A stretch of DNA of 64,000 bases from Scatophagus argus (GCF_020382885.2 NC_058508.1:8176055-8240054), one strand, 5' to 3'. Positions 1 through 12,726 are shown, numbered from the stretch's first letter. A program made the numbers and translations. The notes: generated from the letters alone by a model not told the origin.

Positions 1-22
1 ATGAGAGAAAATGTGTGTGTAC

Positions 23-2106
23 CTCCTCTTTTCTTTGTATAAATGCAAATCAGAGCCAAGTATTCCCACAACGTCTCCAGAAGGTAATCCAGGTTCAACT
101 TCATCCCACAACTGCAACACACACACAGACAGAAAAAGGAGGATGCTGACGAACTCTGGCACGTTGAAGCCAGTTGTTACTAACACACAGACATACACGT
201 GTCTGACCTGATGACAACACTGTGAGGTCTGCGAGCCAGGCGGTCCACCTCCTCAATGGAGATTTGATCCACCTTATTGTACACCTGTGAATACCACGGA
301 TAAAAAGGTGAAAAAAGAGACTCCAAACAAATGTGCATAACTGAAAAAAGACAATGCTAGAGAGATTTGCCAAAACTTCATAACATAGACTTTTGGGGTT
401 TGAAATATTATAGAAAAAATCTTTGGACTTAGGCTTCAAAACACTTCAAATTTTAGAGGTGCCCAGCTTTGACCCAAACCAGATGATGAGTACTGACATA
501 CATATAGACAAGGCATGTAAACTCTGTTCCCCACGAGGACATCGATGAACTCGTCGGGTGTGCTGTCTTCCCGGAAGAGGACTTCTGCATTAAAGATTTC
601 TGAGGATGAGGAGTTAAAGAAATTGTCCAAAATGCTACTGTGAGTTATTAAGAAGACCATGGAAATGACAAGAGTCCTGAAAAGTGAGGAATACGCTGAT
701 ACTGGCAGAGTGAAGGATACTGTATTCATGAAGGATGAGCTGAACCAGCTTCTCTGAACAATGGGTGAGAGGAACTGTGGAGTTGTAGGAGAGGCCACCA
801 CCTTTCTTGGGCTGCAGAGAGACAAATCACACATTTTTGCCAAGTTCAGTGTGGCTATTGGTCAAACTGCCTTGCAATTTGTATGTAATGTGACAATATT
901 TAGGAGCCACGTCTCTCAGAAACTGGCCGTAAACATCTGCAGTCTTCCCAAATACAACAGTACCTTGAAATAAATATTTGGCTTTGTCCTGTTGAGTCTG
1001 ATGCCCACTGACTCCAACTCTTTTTCTAGAAGTTCTCTGCAAAGTTAAAGAAGAAGAAGTGAAAGTTAAGAATCAGTTTTCCCTCAAACCCCCGCTAACA
1101 GCCTCACTCACACCTACAAACAGCACGTGTCACACACCTCTGAACATCTCCTTTGGTGGCATCCAACATCATGATGACGACGTCTGCTGTCCGGGCAACA
1201 GCAATGACCTGCCGACCTCTGCCCTTACCTACCAAAGGTCAAGTCAGTCTATTACAATCACTGTTATTTGGTAGATATTTTGTTTGTCTGATATAACACT
1301 TCGGATTAAAAACACAAAAACATGTAACTCGCCTTGGGCAGCCCCCTCAATGATTCCAGGCAGATCCAGCAACTGGATGTTGGCGCCTTTGTACTGAACA
1401 ACAGCAAATAACAATGTAAATGACACATCGTTACACAAAGTTTAAAACTTTAAGTGCTCAAATATGCATGTGTGTACCTCTATAACACCGGGTATGCAGG
1501 TGAGGGTAGTGAACTCATAGGAAGCAGCTTCACTGGCTGTAGATGTCATCAAACTCAGGAAAGTGGACTGCAGGACAGAGTAAAAGATTAAACCAGTCAT
1601 GTTGAATCTTAAGATCCTGTTGACCTTATCTTCTATGTGAGAAGGATGCTGGCTTGCTTACGTATTTTCTTAGTTTGTTTGTATCCATACCAGAAATATC
1701 CACCATGCTGACATACCTTACCCACAGAGGGGAAACCGATGAGAGCAACACGAGCATCTCCTGATTTCATGACATCGAAGCCTTCACCTTTGGCCCCTGC
1801 TGACTTGGAAGGCTCCAAGAGCTGAGCTCTGTATTTGGCTAGCTTGGCCTTCAGCAAACCCAGATGGTACTCAGTGGCTGGAGGAGTGAATGGAAAGATG
1901 TTATTCTGTTAGTTGTGATGAGTGTACGAAGGCTTCAGCGTTTAAAAGGAAGGTCGGCTCCAAAATATATCTGGGTGATAACTGACGAAAGGTTGCTATT
2001 AAACCGTAACGGCAGCGCAACCATTTTGTAGTAAGACTTAACGTGTCGGTTCTCCTTGAATTTGTGAGATTAAATTTCAACGAAACAATAACATCTCTCT
2101 CTTTCA

Positions 2107-2161
<55 letters not shown>

Positions 2162-2285
2162 CTGGCTATAAGTTCGCTCATTGTGTAGCTAACAGTTAGC
2201 CCCCGTCTGTTAATCGCTTACCTTTGTTTTTCTGTGTCCGAGAGATTTCTCTCTCTATTTCCGCGATTTTCTCCAAGATCCCCAT
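23..2285 (-). CDS. drg2: Developmentally regulated GTP-binding protein 2 (3' end outside window)
   Basis: DRG2 is a cytoplasmic GTPase of the OBG/DRG family that binds DFRP2 (RWDD1) and is linked to translation and growth control. Ten coding exons are visible on the minus strand: 2222-2285, 1717-1877, 1478-1567, 1333-1393, 1138-1228, 964-1036, 721-811, 502-599, 208-284 and 23-111. They join in frame to about 298 residues starting [21 protein letters not shown]. The last ~65 residues, including most of the TGS domain, lie beyond position 1. Visible motifs are the P-loop GFPSVGKS (about 69-76), DLPG (G3) and NKVD (G4). The sequence is close to human DRG2 as I recall it, for example [10 protein letters not shown] and [11 protein letters not shown]; the paralogue DRG1 differs there. 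The start ATG at 2285 gives the expected N-terminus. The intron between exons 4 and 5 appears to use a GC donor (1331-1332). The gene is divergent from gfer. Confidence 0.95.
2109..2160. repeat. (CA)n microsatellite in drg2 intron 1
   Basis: An uninterrupted CA dinucleotide run of about 26 units lies in drg2 intron 1, roughly 60 bp inside the exon 1 donor. It is likely length-polymorphic. Confidence 0.95.
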
Positions 2286-2822
2286 TGTGGCAGTTCAGCT
2301 GGACTACAGCTACACTGCCAAGGAGAGAAAATAAGAACAGAAACGTGTCACTCCACAGACGTTAGCTTTGTTAGCCACCAGGCTAACCAGTGACACTTAA
2401 CAGTTGACCAACCGCATGAAAAACAATGTTTGTCAACACGCACGTCCTTCAATGAGAATCCGCATAAAACAAATATAATGACAAGACTTAAAAATATTGT
2501 AAAATGATAGAAATGTACACTTTGACAGATGATACACTCCGCGGCATGCACAGATGACTGACATCACATACCGGAAAACGGTCCGTGCTCATAAAAGTTC
2601 CGGGTGAAACAATGTACAGTAACGCACGTTATGTGTCGTGTATCTTTATCGCTCACAACAACCGGGAAATGTGCAGGGTAACCATGGCACTGACCGCCCG
2701 GTAGAGTACAATATTCAAAAGCGATAATGTGTCCAGCTAGAGATAGCTGCGTTTCATCAGCTGGACATTCCTGACGTGTATCGATATTACAGGTCAGTCT
2801 GGGTTATTAGATAATAGCGAAC
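2286..2822. promoter_or_regulatory. Shared divergent promoter region of drg2 and gfer
   Basis: Only 537 bp separate the drg2 start codon (minus, 2285) from the gfer start codon (plus, 2823), so both promoters must lie here or reach into the genes. No TATA box is obvious near either gene. ETS-like CCGGAAA (2572-2578) and CCGGGAAA (about 2661-2668) cores and several CpGs suit a TATA-less housekeeping promoter. The transcription start sites cannot be read from the sequence. Confidence 0.6.
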
Positions 2823-4140
2823 ATGGCTGCGCCCACAGGACAGAAAGGATCACAATCTTCCAACCCGCCCGGGTTTGAAGGTTTTCCATTTGCAGTGTCT
2901 GGTAGACAGCCGGAGGACAGCTCCGCGAAGGAGCAGGGGCAGACCGGGGACGTGAAGAAGAAGCCTTGTAGGGCTTGCACGGACTTTAAATCGTGGATGA
3001 AGGTCCAGAAGAAACAGGCGACAACTGCTGTACAGGTGACATGAGGTCTACGCGGGTTGGCAGGATTTTTTTTTCCTGTGGGATCATTACTTTTATAGTA
3101 AAGTTTTGGTTTGACTAGAAGATAGTACTTTTTATCAGAAAGGTTGCTGTCCCGCGGTTGTTAAATTGGGTTTCGTCCTATAGCCTAGTGCCACAGGCCC
3201 ATGGGACCCAATGGGCAGAAAAAATGTCCCCACAGCTGGTCCATTGCAGTTTCAGTTTAAGCTTTATAGTTATGTGATGCTACCTCCAAGGGTCAGATTC
3301 CCTTTTCTGGTTGTGCTGAAGAACCAGCCTATAGGATAGGATATGAACAGTACACATATTTCCACAAAACGACCACAAATCACTTGGTGCAATAGGCTGC
3401 TGTTCATGCTGAATTACCAGCAGATTGACTCTGCTATTAGTGGCTCATGCTTATGTTTGGATACCCATGTCTGTATGATTCTCCAGGAGACTCCAGCTGC
3501 AGAGTCAGAGACACAACAAGACCCACAGTGTCCTCTGGACAGGGGAGAGTTGGGGCGTAACACCTGGTCCTTCCTGCACACTATGGCAGCATATTACCCC
3601 GACCATCCGTCTTCTACGCAGCAGCAAGAGATGCAGCAGTTCATCAACCTTTTCTCCAAGTTCTTCCCCTGCGAGGAGTGTGCAGAGGACCTCAGGGACA
3701 GGTCAGACTACACTGCTGCTTTAGATTTAACATGGAGGCACATATTAGGTTGTAGCATCTGAACATGGAGTGTGTAGCCTAGCAGTGATTTTGCAAAGTT
3801 TCACTCCTTAATTTAAAAATCAAATTACTGCTGACCAGTACGCCACAAGTTTTTAGGTTCATAAAGATGTAGTTGTACAACCAGACAGCAAAACCATCTT
3901 TGGAGCAGAGTTGAGCACCACAGCTTTTTATTGTCTCCTTATCTTCTTATCTGCAGCTGTTACATTTCCTCCCACAGATTGAAAACCAATCAACCGGACA
4001 CCGGGAGTCGCCATACTCTATCTCAGTGGTTCTGTCGTATCCACAATGACATCAACATCCGGCTGGGAAAGCCAGAGTTTGACTGCTCCCGTGTGGACGA
4101 GAGGTGGAGAGATGGATGGAAAGATGGTTCCTGCGACTGA
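2823..4140 (+). CDS. gfer: FAD-linked sulfhydryl oxidase ALR (augmenter of liver regeneration)
   Basis: GFER/ALR (yeast Erv1) reoxidises Mia40/CHCHD4 in the mitochondrial intermembrane space and passes electrons to cytochrome c, driving disulfide-coupled protein import. Three coding exons, 2823-3035, 3487-3701 and 3978-4140, join in frame to 196 residues; the human long form has 205. The N-terminal CxxC shuttle pair is C49-R-A-C52. The Erv/ALR domain begins at about residue 90 with RNTWSFLHT. The catalytic CEEC pair is C133/C136, next to the FAD, followed by CRIHNDIN and the C-terminal [10 protein letters not shown] cysteine region. All key residues of the family are present. The start has the long-form N-terminus without an obvious presequence, as in the family. 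A poly(A) signal AATAAA follows at 4268. Exon 1 is preceded by the promoter shared with drg2. Confidence 0.96.
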
Positions 4141-4267
4141 GTCGATGCAAAACTTTCTGTTGAGTAACAACACCACAAAGAGGAGCTCACATCTGTGTTG
4201 GGGAGAAACGTTCTGTGAGGAGAGATATGTGGGGTTTTTTGTGATCAGATAATATCCCCGATCTGAC

Positions 4268-4273
4268 AATAAA
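4268..4273 (+). other. Poly(A) signal of gfer
   Basis: AATAAA occurs 128 bp after the gfer stop codon, so a short 3' UTR is likely. Confidence 0.7.
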
Positions 4274-6400
4274 ATGAAAGAAAAATGAAAAAAATGGATA
4301 CTTCTTCTGTGATTGTAAAGCACTGCGAAGTTTCACTAAATCTCTTGATGATTTTTTTTTTAGTTTAGTTTAGTTTAATTTTTAGTTTCTTGTGTAGGCT
4401 TTTGGGTCTTCTTTTCAGTCGTGACTTTTCCGAAAAGCAGTAAATTAAAATGTTGTCTCCTGATTTCGTACAAGTTGTCTTGTTTAACACAGCATAACAA
4501 GCACAACACCTAACATAACATTCTTAGTGTGTGAAAAATGTTTAGGAATAAATCTCATGGTGTCAGCTGTCGCTTATAGGATACTTTTAAGTATGTCAGA
4601 AATATGTATTTTCACAGTTATTTGGAGTATGTTAATTTATTTGCCTAATTTAGTGCAGAAATGGATCATTATAATTAAATTGATCATTTAAGCCATTAGA
4701 TAAAGTATAAATTATTATATTTTGTTAATGATGGTTTTTCAAAAGTGATCATTTGCTTGTGTTTCATGTAAATGTTTTTGGTGCTGGTCTGACAAAATAA
4801 GCAACTCTGAACCACTTTTGGCTCCAGTAACATGTAACGGGTTACAGAATAAAGACACAATAAGCAGGTATTAGATTAGTGGATAAATAGGTAATTGCAC
4901 CTGTTAGTTTGAGCCCCATGTGAAGCTTTTTCTCCTCTAGTTAAGATCCTTTGAGGCCAGCACCTGGCATGTGACCTGATCTGTGTGAGTTATTAATAAA
5001 CTATCTGATCATTTCTTTGCTATTTAAGGAACCAACAGAGGATGCACATGCACTCAACATATCTATTGCTCCACTGCTTCTATTTGTTTCACTGTCATCA
5101 CGATCCTAAAAAGGGTTTTTGTGTTTGTTCCACGTCCTCTTTTTATATATACAGTACATCTACGACCAGTTTCCATCTTCAGTCGCGGTTTGAATCACTT
5201 CCTGTCTAATACATATATGCTTATCTTATTCTCCTCTAATTCAAACTACTGATGAAATAAATTTCCAAGGTCAAGCTCATTTTATTTGAGCTGAGACAGT
5301 AGCGTATTCAGCTGAACGGTCATCGTTGAGGCCATAGTAATTGGTAAATGCCCCATGACAAGTGGCTCATGACTATACTGTGTTGTGGTATTTGGCACAA
5401 CGACGTCATCATGAGACTTTTCTCCATTTCATATTTATAACTTGGCAATGTTTGTGACTGATGAACAATTCAGGCAGGATTTTCCACTCAGCAACTCCAG
5501 CTCTTAAGGATCGTATTTTAGTTTAGCCTGCATCTGCTACTGAGGCCAGGTCATGTTCACAGTGTTATTCTGTTTTCTGTATCTGAGTTGATATTTTATA
5601 TATTTTATATACAAGACTTAGGGTATTTTAAAAGCCACACACACCCATGGTTTATCCACACAGGTGTTTGCACTTATTTTCATTACATTTTATGACATCT
5701 CCTCCAATTAAAATTATGGGACAATTAAATTTATTCCCTAGGTTTGATGACCTCACTTATAATACCCACAATACCTCTGTCCAACCTCAGCCTGAACTGA
5801 GGTCTAATCAGGAGGATTAAAAGAAAACACCTGACTGATTGTGCAACAACATATTTTATGGTGTGAAGGGCACCAGTGACCTCAGCGTCTTGAAAATCTG
5901 CACTACAGAGCTGAGCTGTGGGCCTTTGTTGATGATTGGGTTAACACAATTAAGTGTATGCACTGTGTGTATTTTGACACAAGGTCCTGCTATGGGACAA
6001 ACATCTATAACATGCAACTGCATGCAACCCTCTCTACCCTAGACCTTCAATGTGGATAAGGAAAACCTCCCTCAAAAATCAATAATGTAATGCAAAATCT
6101 GCCTTCAAGGGCCACTCCGCCGCCTGTGCACTCGGAGAAATTTGTAAATGTACTTGTCAGTCTGTGAAAACGTTTCTATATGGTTGTTTGTGGCTCTGAA
6201 GTCTGAGAAAACAATTTACAGAAAATCTGCATTTGGAGCTGCAGCCATGGAGTTTGAAACATAGGGACGTATGGGAAACAGTTCAGCAAAGATGCCACCA
6301 ACTTGCATTATGGGAAATGATTTTGGAGCTTTAAAGTTTGACAGTTTTTTCTCCTGTGAATCACAGTCACTTTAATGTGAAATGTAATGTTAAACGAATA
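4274..6400. other. Intergenic spacer gfer-syngr3, no gene seen
   Basis: AT-rich sequence with scattered stop codons in all frames. It contains a short (TTTAG)n-like stretch near 4360-4385. I see no exon with a family match and no RNA gene. Confidence 0.6.
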
Positions 6401-6424
6401 GTTATTTAGGCATGACAATGTCAA

Positions 6425-6780
6425 ATTCTGTTGGCTTATCGCAGCGCGGGGGACGTCGGTCCGTGCACGTTCCCCACGCTCCTCTGAGCCCGCGCGCCTC
6501 TGTGTGCGCGCGCAGGACCCGTCCCTACAGCAGAGAGCAGCAGCGCATCCATCCTGCCGTGGAGCCGAGAGCGTGGAGCCGCCGCGAGGAGCGCACACAG
6601 AAAGAGAGAGAGAGGGTGAGGGAGAGAGAGAACCTCAGAAGATGGACGGAGTGGGATCGTTCGGAGCGGGCCGGGCCGGGTCCACTATCGACCTGATTGC
6701 CTTCGTCAAACAGCCGCAGACCATCCTCAGAGTGCTGTCCTGGGTGAGAGCGGGCTTTTCCGGTGCTGCTGTTTTCGTGT
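6425..6780 (+). promoter_or_regulatory. CpG-rich promoter and 5' UTR of syngr3
   Basis: The base composition switches from AT-rich to CpG-rich at about 6440, with many CG dinucleotides through the start codon at 6642 and into intron 1. This is typical of a vertebrate CpG-island promoter. A purine run (AGAGAG) at about 6600-6632 sits just before the ATG. Confidence 0.65.
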
Positions 6781-9700
6781 GGATGTCTGTGTGTATGTGT
6801 GTGCATATGTGTGGGGGTCCACTCTGTTGTCGTTGCTGCGCGAGACCCGTGACGTGTTCTCACTGCAAATTTAGACCCCAGAAATCCAGCGATAATTGAT
6901 AAGCAGCGGGTGTAAATGGAAACTATGGAATGAATGTTTCTGCCGGAGTGTGTTTCTATAGAAATATACCGTACAGGGTGTAACCAAGGCCTGCTGGTTG
7001 TCTGACACCCTGACCATGAAACTGATCTCACTACAGATGGTTTTTTTTTCCTTCTGGGGCAGAAACCGACCTATCCTCATTTTAAAAAATCTGGAAATCT
7101 GGCTTCATAATTGATTTATTAATACAGTTAAAGATGTGCACTGGACCCGGATTGTGTAGAGAACGAGAAAGGCAGATCCATTACATCCTCCTTCCTGTTA
7201 TTCGTGACAACTGTCATCATTTTCGTCTCTGAAAGATCATTTACAACACACACCTTTTCGTTTATATCGGAAATCCTATTTCCAGCTCATAATTTTGCTG
7301 ATTTACCCTAAACGGTCGTCGTCCGTCATCCCACCTGTGATTGGTCCGCGGTCATCCTTACGCACGCAGGGCCACGGAGATGCGTCGTGCCCTGACGTTT
7401 GATGTAGCGCATCACCTTTGGGTGACACGGAGAAGGTCTCCTCTGAAGCACACCGAGGAGAGGGCTAATCAACAGCGCGAGTGTCTGGTCTCTGGGCGTG
7501 TGAAATGTGTACATATTAAATACATAATACGTGTACAAGAGGTTAGAGCGGATTTACTGCAGAGCCCTGTGGATACGTCGGCCTACAAGAGAGCCCTATA
7601 GGAAAAATCAATGCTTAAGTCCAAATAGCATACATTATCATTTTTAAAAACAATTTGGTCTAATGTGATTTAAAGTAAATTTTCCCAATTGTAGCTGTGA
7701 ACCTCTAAAGTACATAATGACAAATCACATAATATTCATCTGTGTTGCTACAATTACTAATTGTAATGTAACTAATTTATTAATGTGAAAATACCAATAC
7801 AGCGCTGTAAAAATACTCCTTTACAAGTACAAGTCTTCTTCAGTGGTCCCCCAAAGTATAAGGGAGCACAAAACAGAAATACTCAAGTAAAAGTACAATT
7901 ACATAAGTACAGTATTTGTAAATCCTTTTCCAATAGAAGCAGAGGTGCCACTGCTCCCTCCAGCTTTAAACTGTGTAAAACCTACAGCAGACTGCAATAT
8001 ATTTACTAATTAAGGAACAAGAAAACCACAGTGTGAAGCGGATGAGATAAGTACGGTGGAAGTGAGGAGACTAAAGAAGAACACGGGGAAAGTAGCACAG
8101 ATTGATAAAATATGACAGCATCAAAATGTTTGTTCACTGGATTTTCCCTTAAATGGACTTTAAAATGACGCTGTACGTGTGCTGTCGTGTTTTTAAATTC
8201 AAATGAAGAAACCAGTGGAGAAGCAGTACTTTGATTCATATAAGCAGCTTTATCACACCGACTCCCTAAAAGCACCTGAGTGTGTATATCTACACATGTG
8301 ATTAGTTTAAAATGTGGGCCTGGCATTGTCCCATTGTGTGTCCCTCCACCGTCATATGACCCAAACCCCCAAGTGTGAGTGCATGCGTGTGTGTGTGTGT
8401 GTCACATGGCCCTGTTCTGCCATTGAGTGTTAGTCAGCTGATCAGTGTCAGCGTGAGTCCACAACAGAGGTAGGAAGAAATTCAGAGACTTAACTATAGA
8501 TCAGACTGAAACAAAAGTGTTATTCATAAAAATGAAACAAAACAACAAAAACAAACAATAACAACAACAACAACAAAAAAAAAATGCTGTACCAACCTTC
8601 ATCACACTTTGGTGTACACATACCCTCAGGACTGTGTGATTCTTAAGGGGAAGTGAAGCATCCACCTCTTCAGAGAGAAAGAGAGGAAATTAGGTTAATG
8701 CCTTTGGTCTGAGCACGCTCAAAGAGAGGCTCTCGAGTAGCTCTGCCACAATCCCTTTTCCAATGAGCCTGCAACAACGTTTGTGTGCGGCAAGAATATC
8801 AGAGAGATGCGTTAATTGTTTAGGCTACAACTTACCTCTTCCTCCTTCCTCACTTTATCTCCTCCATCTTCCCCCTCTCCTCCTCTTGTGTCCCCCTCTC
8901 CACAGATATTTTCCCTGGTCGTCTTTGCCTGCATTGTGAACGAGGGTTACGTTAACTTCGGCAGCGAGCGTCTCCACTGTATCTTCAACAAGAATGCGGA
9001 CGCCTGCAACTATGGCGTGTTCGTGGGCCTGGTGGGCCTGCTGGCGTGCTCCTTCTTCGGCCTGCTCGACTACAAGTTCGCGTCTATCAGCTCTATCAAA
9101 GACAGGAAGAAGGCTGTAATGCTTGAGATCGGCTTCTCTGGTGAGGAGCCAATCGTGTCCAGAATTGGCAGAAATAATTTTTATTTCCAGTTACTGACAT
9201 ACTACTCACAGCTTGCCAAGAATCAAGAGGTGCAAAAAACACAGCATTTGCACTTTGGACATTTCATACTTAGCCTGTGATTCCATAGGTGTGAAATTGT
9301 TTTTAAATGCAAGTGGCCCTTACACATACTGTAGAGACAAAACACTGTCCTTACTAATGCCTGATCAGGTTGAAAAGTACGATTAAAAAGATTTCCCCAA
9401 ACTGCCAAAAATGTAGCCCACTAGACCCACTTCTTTGTTTCAGATGACTGCTTTTTTTCACACCAAGAGAAATGAAACATGTAAATTTACAGAGAAGGAA
9501 GGTCTTTTTAATTTCTAAAGGGAACAAAGAACTGTGGATGAAGATCTGAGAAATCAGCACCTGCATCTGGTGTTTTTCATGTGTTAAATTAACTTGGAAA
9601 TCACCTGTTTTTTGCTTGTTGTTACTCTTACTGTTGTTCCTCTGCTTTCTGTCAGGTTTCTGGACCTTTCTGTACTTTGTAAGTTTCTGCTTCCTGGCCA

Positions 9701-10820
9701 ACCAGTGGTCTCGGACCACAGCTGATGAGCTGCCACTCCACCAGGGGGAAGATGCAGCCCGTGCTGCGATCGCCTTCTCCTTCTTCTCCATCATCACCTG
9801 GGTGAGAATATCTAACTACACATAAGTACAGAGGCACACACACATGTACATACACGCAACAATAAAAAAAAGTTCAAATAGTAAGACAAAGAATGGAAAG
9901 TATGGAAAGGCTCAGCAGGAGTCAGTTGAATTATGGGTATTGTTAATGGAAAGATGACCAAAGGTACATTGTAGACAGATTAAAGTGCCGCTTTGGGTTT
10001 GAAACTCCGTATGATTTATTTTTAGTAAAATAATTTTTAGTAGGTAAGGCGATTTAAATATGTTAATATCTTAATATTAAGTCAAGTTGAGTAACCGTGA
10101 TCAGCACATCCACACTTCTGACTGAGGAATCTGAGTCTCCAAAGACAAAAGTTAATAACACTTCAAACAGAGACTCTGGATTAGAGGCACCCTGACCAGT
10201 GGGGCCCCTGCGCCTGTGTCTGGCAGGCCCCTTTGATAATCCATTCATGAGCTAAACTACTGACAGTAATCTGCTCCTGACTAAAGTGAAGGTGAGAAAG
10301 TGGTCATACTTTCACTGAATTGTGCTCGACTAAAAGAGTAAATGTTTCATCAGTGATGATGATGGCGCACATTTTCCAAACTGTAGAACTGTGTCTTTAA
10401 GGCGAATGAAGTTATGGCAACCTTATTTCTATAGAGGCAATTACACAATGTAAAACAAACTATTTTCAACTATGTTAAAGGTGGCTTCCTGTCTAATATC
10501 TGTCTATGAATACTGAGTTTTGACGATTTAGTTTGGCTTACTCTGACTAATGCAGAGTTGTTTTTTCTGATCTTTTCCTCTATTGGACCCCCGCCCCTTT
10601 ATTCCCATAGGCTGGCCTAACAGTGCGTGCTGTCCAGAAGTATCTGCTTGGCACAGACATGTCTCTGTTCACCACGGAGCACCTGGACGGCGGTGCGCCC
10701 ACCCAGCCGTACCCCTCCAACTCACCAGTAGGCGGCACCACTGAGACCACAGAGACCTACCAGAGCCCGCCATTTACCGAGAACAACGCGGCACCCACGT
10801 ACCAGGTTCCCATTTACTAG
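6642..10820 (+). CDS. syngr3: Synaptogyrin-3, tetraspan synaptic vesicle protein
   Basis: Synaptogyrin-3 is a four-pass MARVEL-domain protein of synaptic vesicles; in mammals it binds the dopamine transporter and takes part in presynaptic tau binding. Four coding exons, 6642-6743, 8906-9140, 9656-9801 and 10611-10820, join in frame to 230 residues (human 229). The cytoplasmic N-terminus MDGVGSFGAGRAGS is followed by FVKQPQTILRVLSW and TM1 with IVNEGYVN, then TM2 (VGLLACSFFGLLDYKF), TM3 (FWTFLYFVSFCFLANQW) and TM4 (DAARAAIAFSFFSIITW). The tail has GTDMSLF, ETYQSPPFTE and the terminal YQVPIY. The tail and the FGAGRAG start match SYNGR3 rather than SYNGR1 or SYNGR2. Intron 1 is 2.2 kb. The gene is followed by a long 3' UTR and lies tail to tail with znf598. 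Confidence 0.95.
6744..8905 (+). other. syngr3 intron 1
   Basis: The 5' part remains fairly CpG-rich, with a second GC-rich patch at about 7310-7500. A probable teleost interspersed repeat lies at 7785-7925. A simple AAC/A-rich stretch is at 8540-8583. Open frames over the GC-rich patch lack any recognised domain, so I call no exon here. Confidence 0.6.
7785..7925. repeat. Interspersed repeat fragment (TACAAGTA / ACTCAAGTAAAAGTAC type)
   Basis: The wording AAATACTCAAGTAAAAGTAC and nearby alternations of AAGTAC match a repeat family I know from many teleost genomes. The copy is short and its borders are uncertain. Confidence 0.5.
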
Positions 10821-12119
10821 ATAAGATAGATCTGATGGTGGAAAAGGAAGGTCGGCAGAGGGATGAGAGGAAAGTGACAGAAAATTGCTTCCTGTGATGT
10901 ACCACCTGCTGTTGTTTATGAGTTGATCTGGGCTGAGTTTTCAATAACTGTTTAAAGAGCTTAAAAACAAAAAAAATGGCCTCTTCTTCTTTGTTTCTTC
11001 CTCTCCTTCCCTTTCCTTCCTTAACATTCCAGCTTCATCTGGACTTTTCTAGACCTTTATCTCAAACTCTTATTTCCTACTAGTGTCCTCAGATCAAAGA
11101 CAAGAGGAGGAAATGTAAAAGGAGAGGCCTTTATGCAGTATTAACACCTTTTTAAAGAAAACAAGAGAGATGAAGGGATCAACAAGTGAGTGACTCCACC
11201 ACAAAGCAGTATTAGATTACTAAAAATAGTACAGAAGGCACTCACATACAGCACCTTCATCTTATTCTTTTCATTCATTGATGTGTCAAAATCCCCTTTC
11301 ATGCCGAACAGCACGGGGAATGTTCTTTTGTTTTTCTTTTTGTCTACAGTACAGACTTTCCTCCATCTTTCCCTCCTGCAGTCAAAGTGAAGTGTATTAA
11401 ATCTGCATGTTTAGAGATCAAACTTAGAGATCAACTAAGTGCCATACTGTACTGTGTGTTTCAGACAGTGACTTAATTTAGTAGGTTTCCACATGCTGTA
11501 AAAAAGAAACAACAATGACAATGTTTTGTGACCAAGTGCAATATCTCACACTCTTATGTAGGTCTGTATGTAGGTATATACTGTACTGTAGGTAGGATAG
11601 GTTTAGACCAATTGTAGGCACTGTCTCAAATGACATACTAGTCTTTTAATTGTACTTACAAATCTCAGGCAAGTTTCCAAATTGAAACTGGTGATCTGAC
11701 TGGTGAAGTGTATATCCAACTGATCCTGAGAGAACTTTTCATCCACAAAGGTTGTTGACAATTTAAATAAAATTAGTGATGATCAAAAAACTTTTATAGC
11801 ATCTTTTCGGTATTTATGATCTTCCTTGATGTGGTGAAATCATTATTTTAGCCCTTTTGAAAGAAAAACAGCATCACAATGCAAAATATTCTCAAAGTAC
11901 ATCATAATGATAGCATAATCTGTATGACTGGTTTTCCAAGGTTGATTTCTCTTAAGATCGATTGGGGATCCCCAGTGAATCACTGTTAATCTTAAATTAT
12001 ATTTCTGTTCCAGGCATGGATGGATTGTTGCATAGGACGACTGGGCACAGGTTAAAAGGGTCAGGGAGCCACTGAGTCTCTGTATGAAGCGACTTTTGAA
12101 ATTTCTTGTTGGAAAGCCG

Positions 12120-12340
12120 ATCAGACAGCTACAAAAAGATGCAAAACGACCACAGAAAGACACAAAACAATTACTAAGATGCAAAAAGACCACAGACTGA
12201 TAACAACAACTTTAAAGAGATTCAAAATGACCATCAAGAAAGGTGGCCATATTTGTAGTCAATTTTGTGTCTTTCAGTCTGAGGGTCTTGTTTCCATCAA
12301 GGAGGGGCGGGGGGGTCTTTTCCATGTGCCCAGGGTCTCT
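12120..12340. repeat. Degenerate tandem repeat of ACAAAACGACCACAGAAAG type
   Basis: Several imperfect units of about 18-20 bp resemble GACACAAAACGACCACAAAG, followed by the G-rich stretch ending in TGCCCAGGGTCTC. I recognise this as a widespread teleost repeat that scatters units of this kind. A possible second fragment of the same family lies near 10170-10230. Confidence 0.6.
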
Positions 12341-12704
12341 TTGTCTTACAATCCATCCATGGTACCAGGGAATGTATGCAGTGTGTTATTTGAGGCAGTG
12401 TTATACTGAGTGTTGTGCGTACAAATTGGGGCGACTGGGGAGATTCTGGGTAAGTCAGGTCTGTTTATGTTTACGTTTGAGAAGCTGACAAACTGCCCTG
12501 CGTTCTTATTACTGTCTTCTGATTACAACGTTACTACTACATTGTTAATGTCCATAAGGTGTAATGTAATCACAAAGCAAGAGGGCAAAAGAAGAACTTT
12601 TATTCAGTGAGGGAGGTTGGAGTGCTGGAGGCTACAGTGCTGTCTCAGGCAAAAGAAAAATCTGTTTATGAGATGTTAGCTGGCTTATTCATTGATCCTG
12701 CAAT

Positions 12705-12726
12705 GGGGGGGGGGGGGGGGGGGGGG
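12705..12726 (+). repeat. Poly-G run of 22
   Basis: A pure G homopolymer inside the probable syngr3 3' UTR. It can form a quadruplex and is a likely site of sequencing or assembly length error. Confidence 0.95.

Noticed and set aside
6504-7031. Overlapping open frames on both strands around syngr3 exon 1
   Set aside because: They are alternative frames of the CpG-rich first exon and intron; only the frame with MDGVGSFGAGRAGS has family similarity.
7326-7601. GC-rich open frames in syngr3 intron 1
   Set aside because: No domain, no matching splice sites, and the syngr3 exons already join in frame without it.
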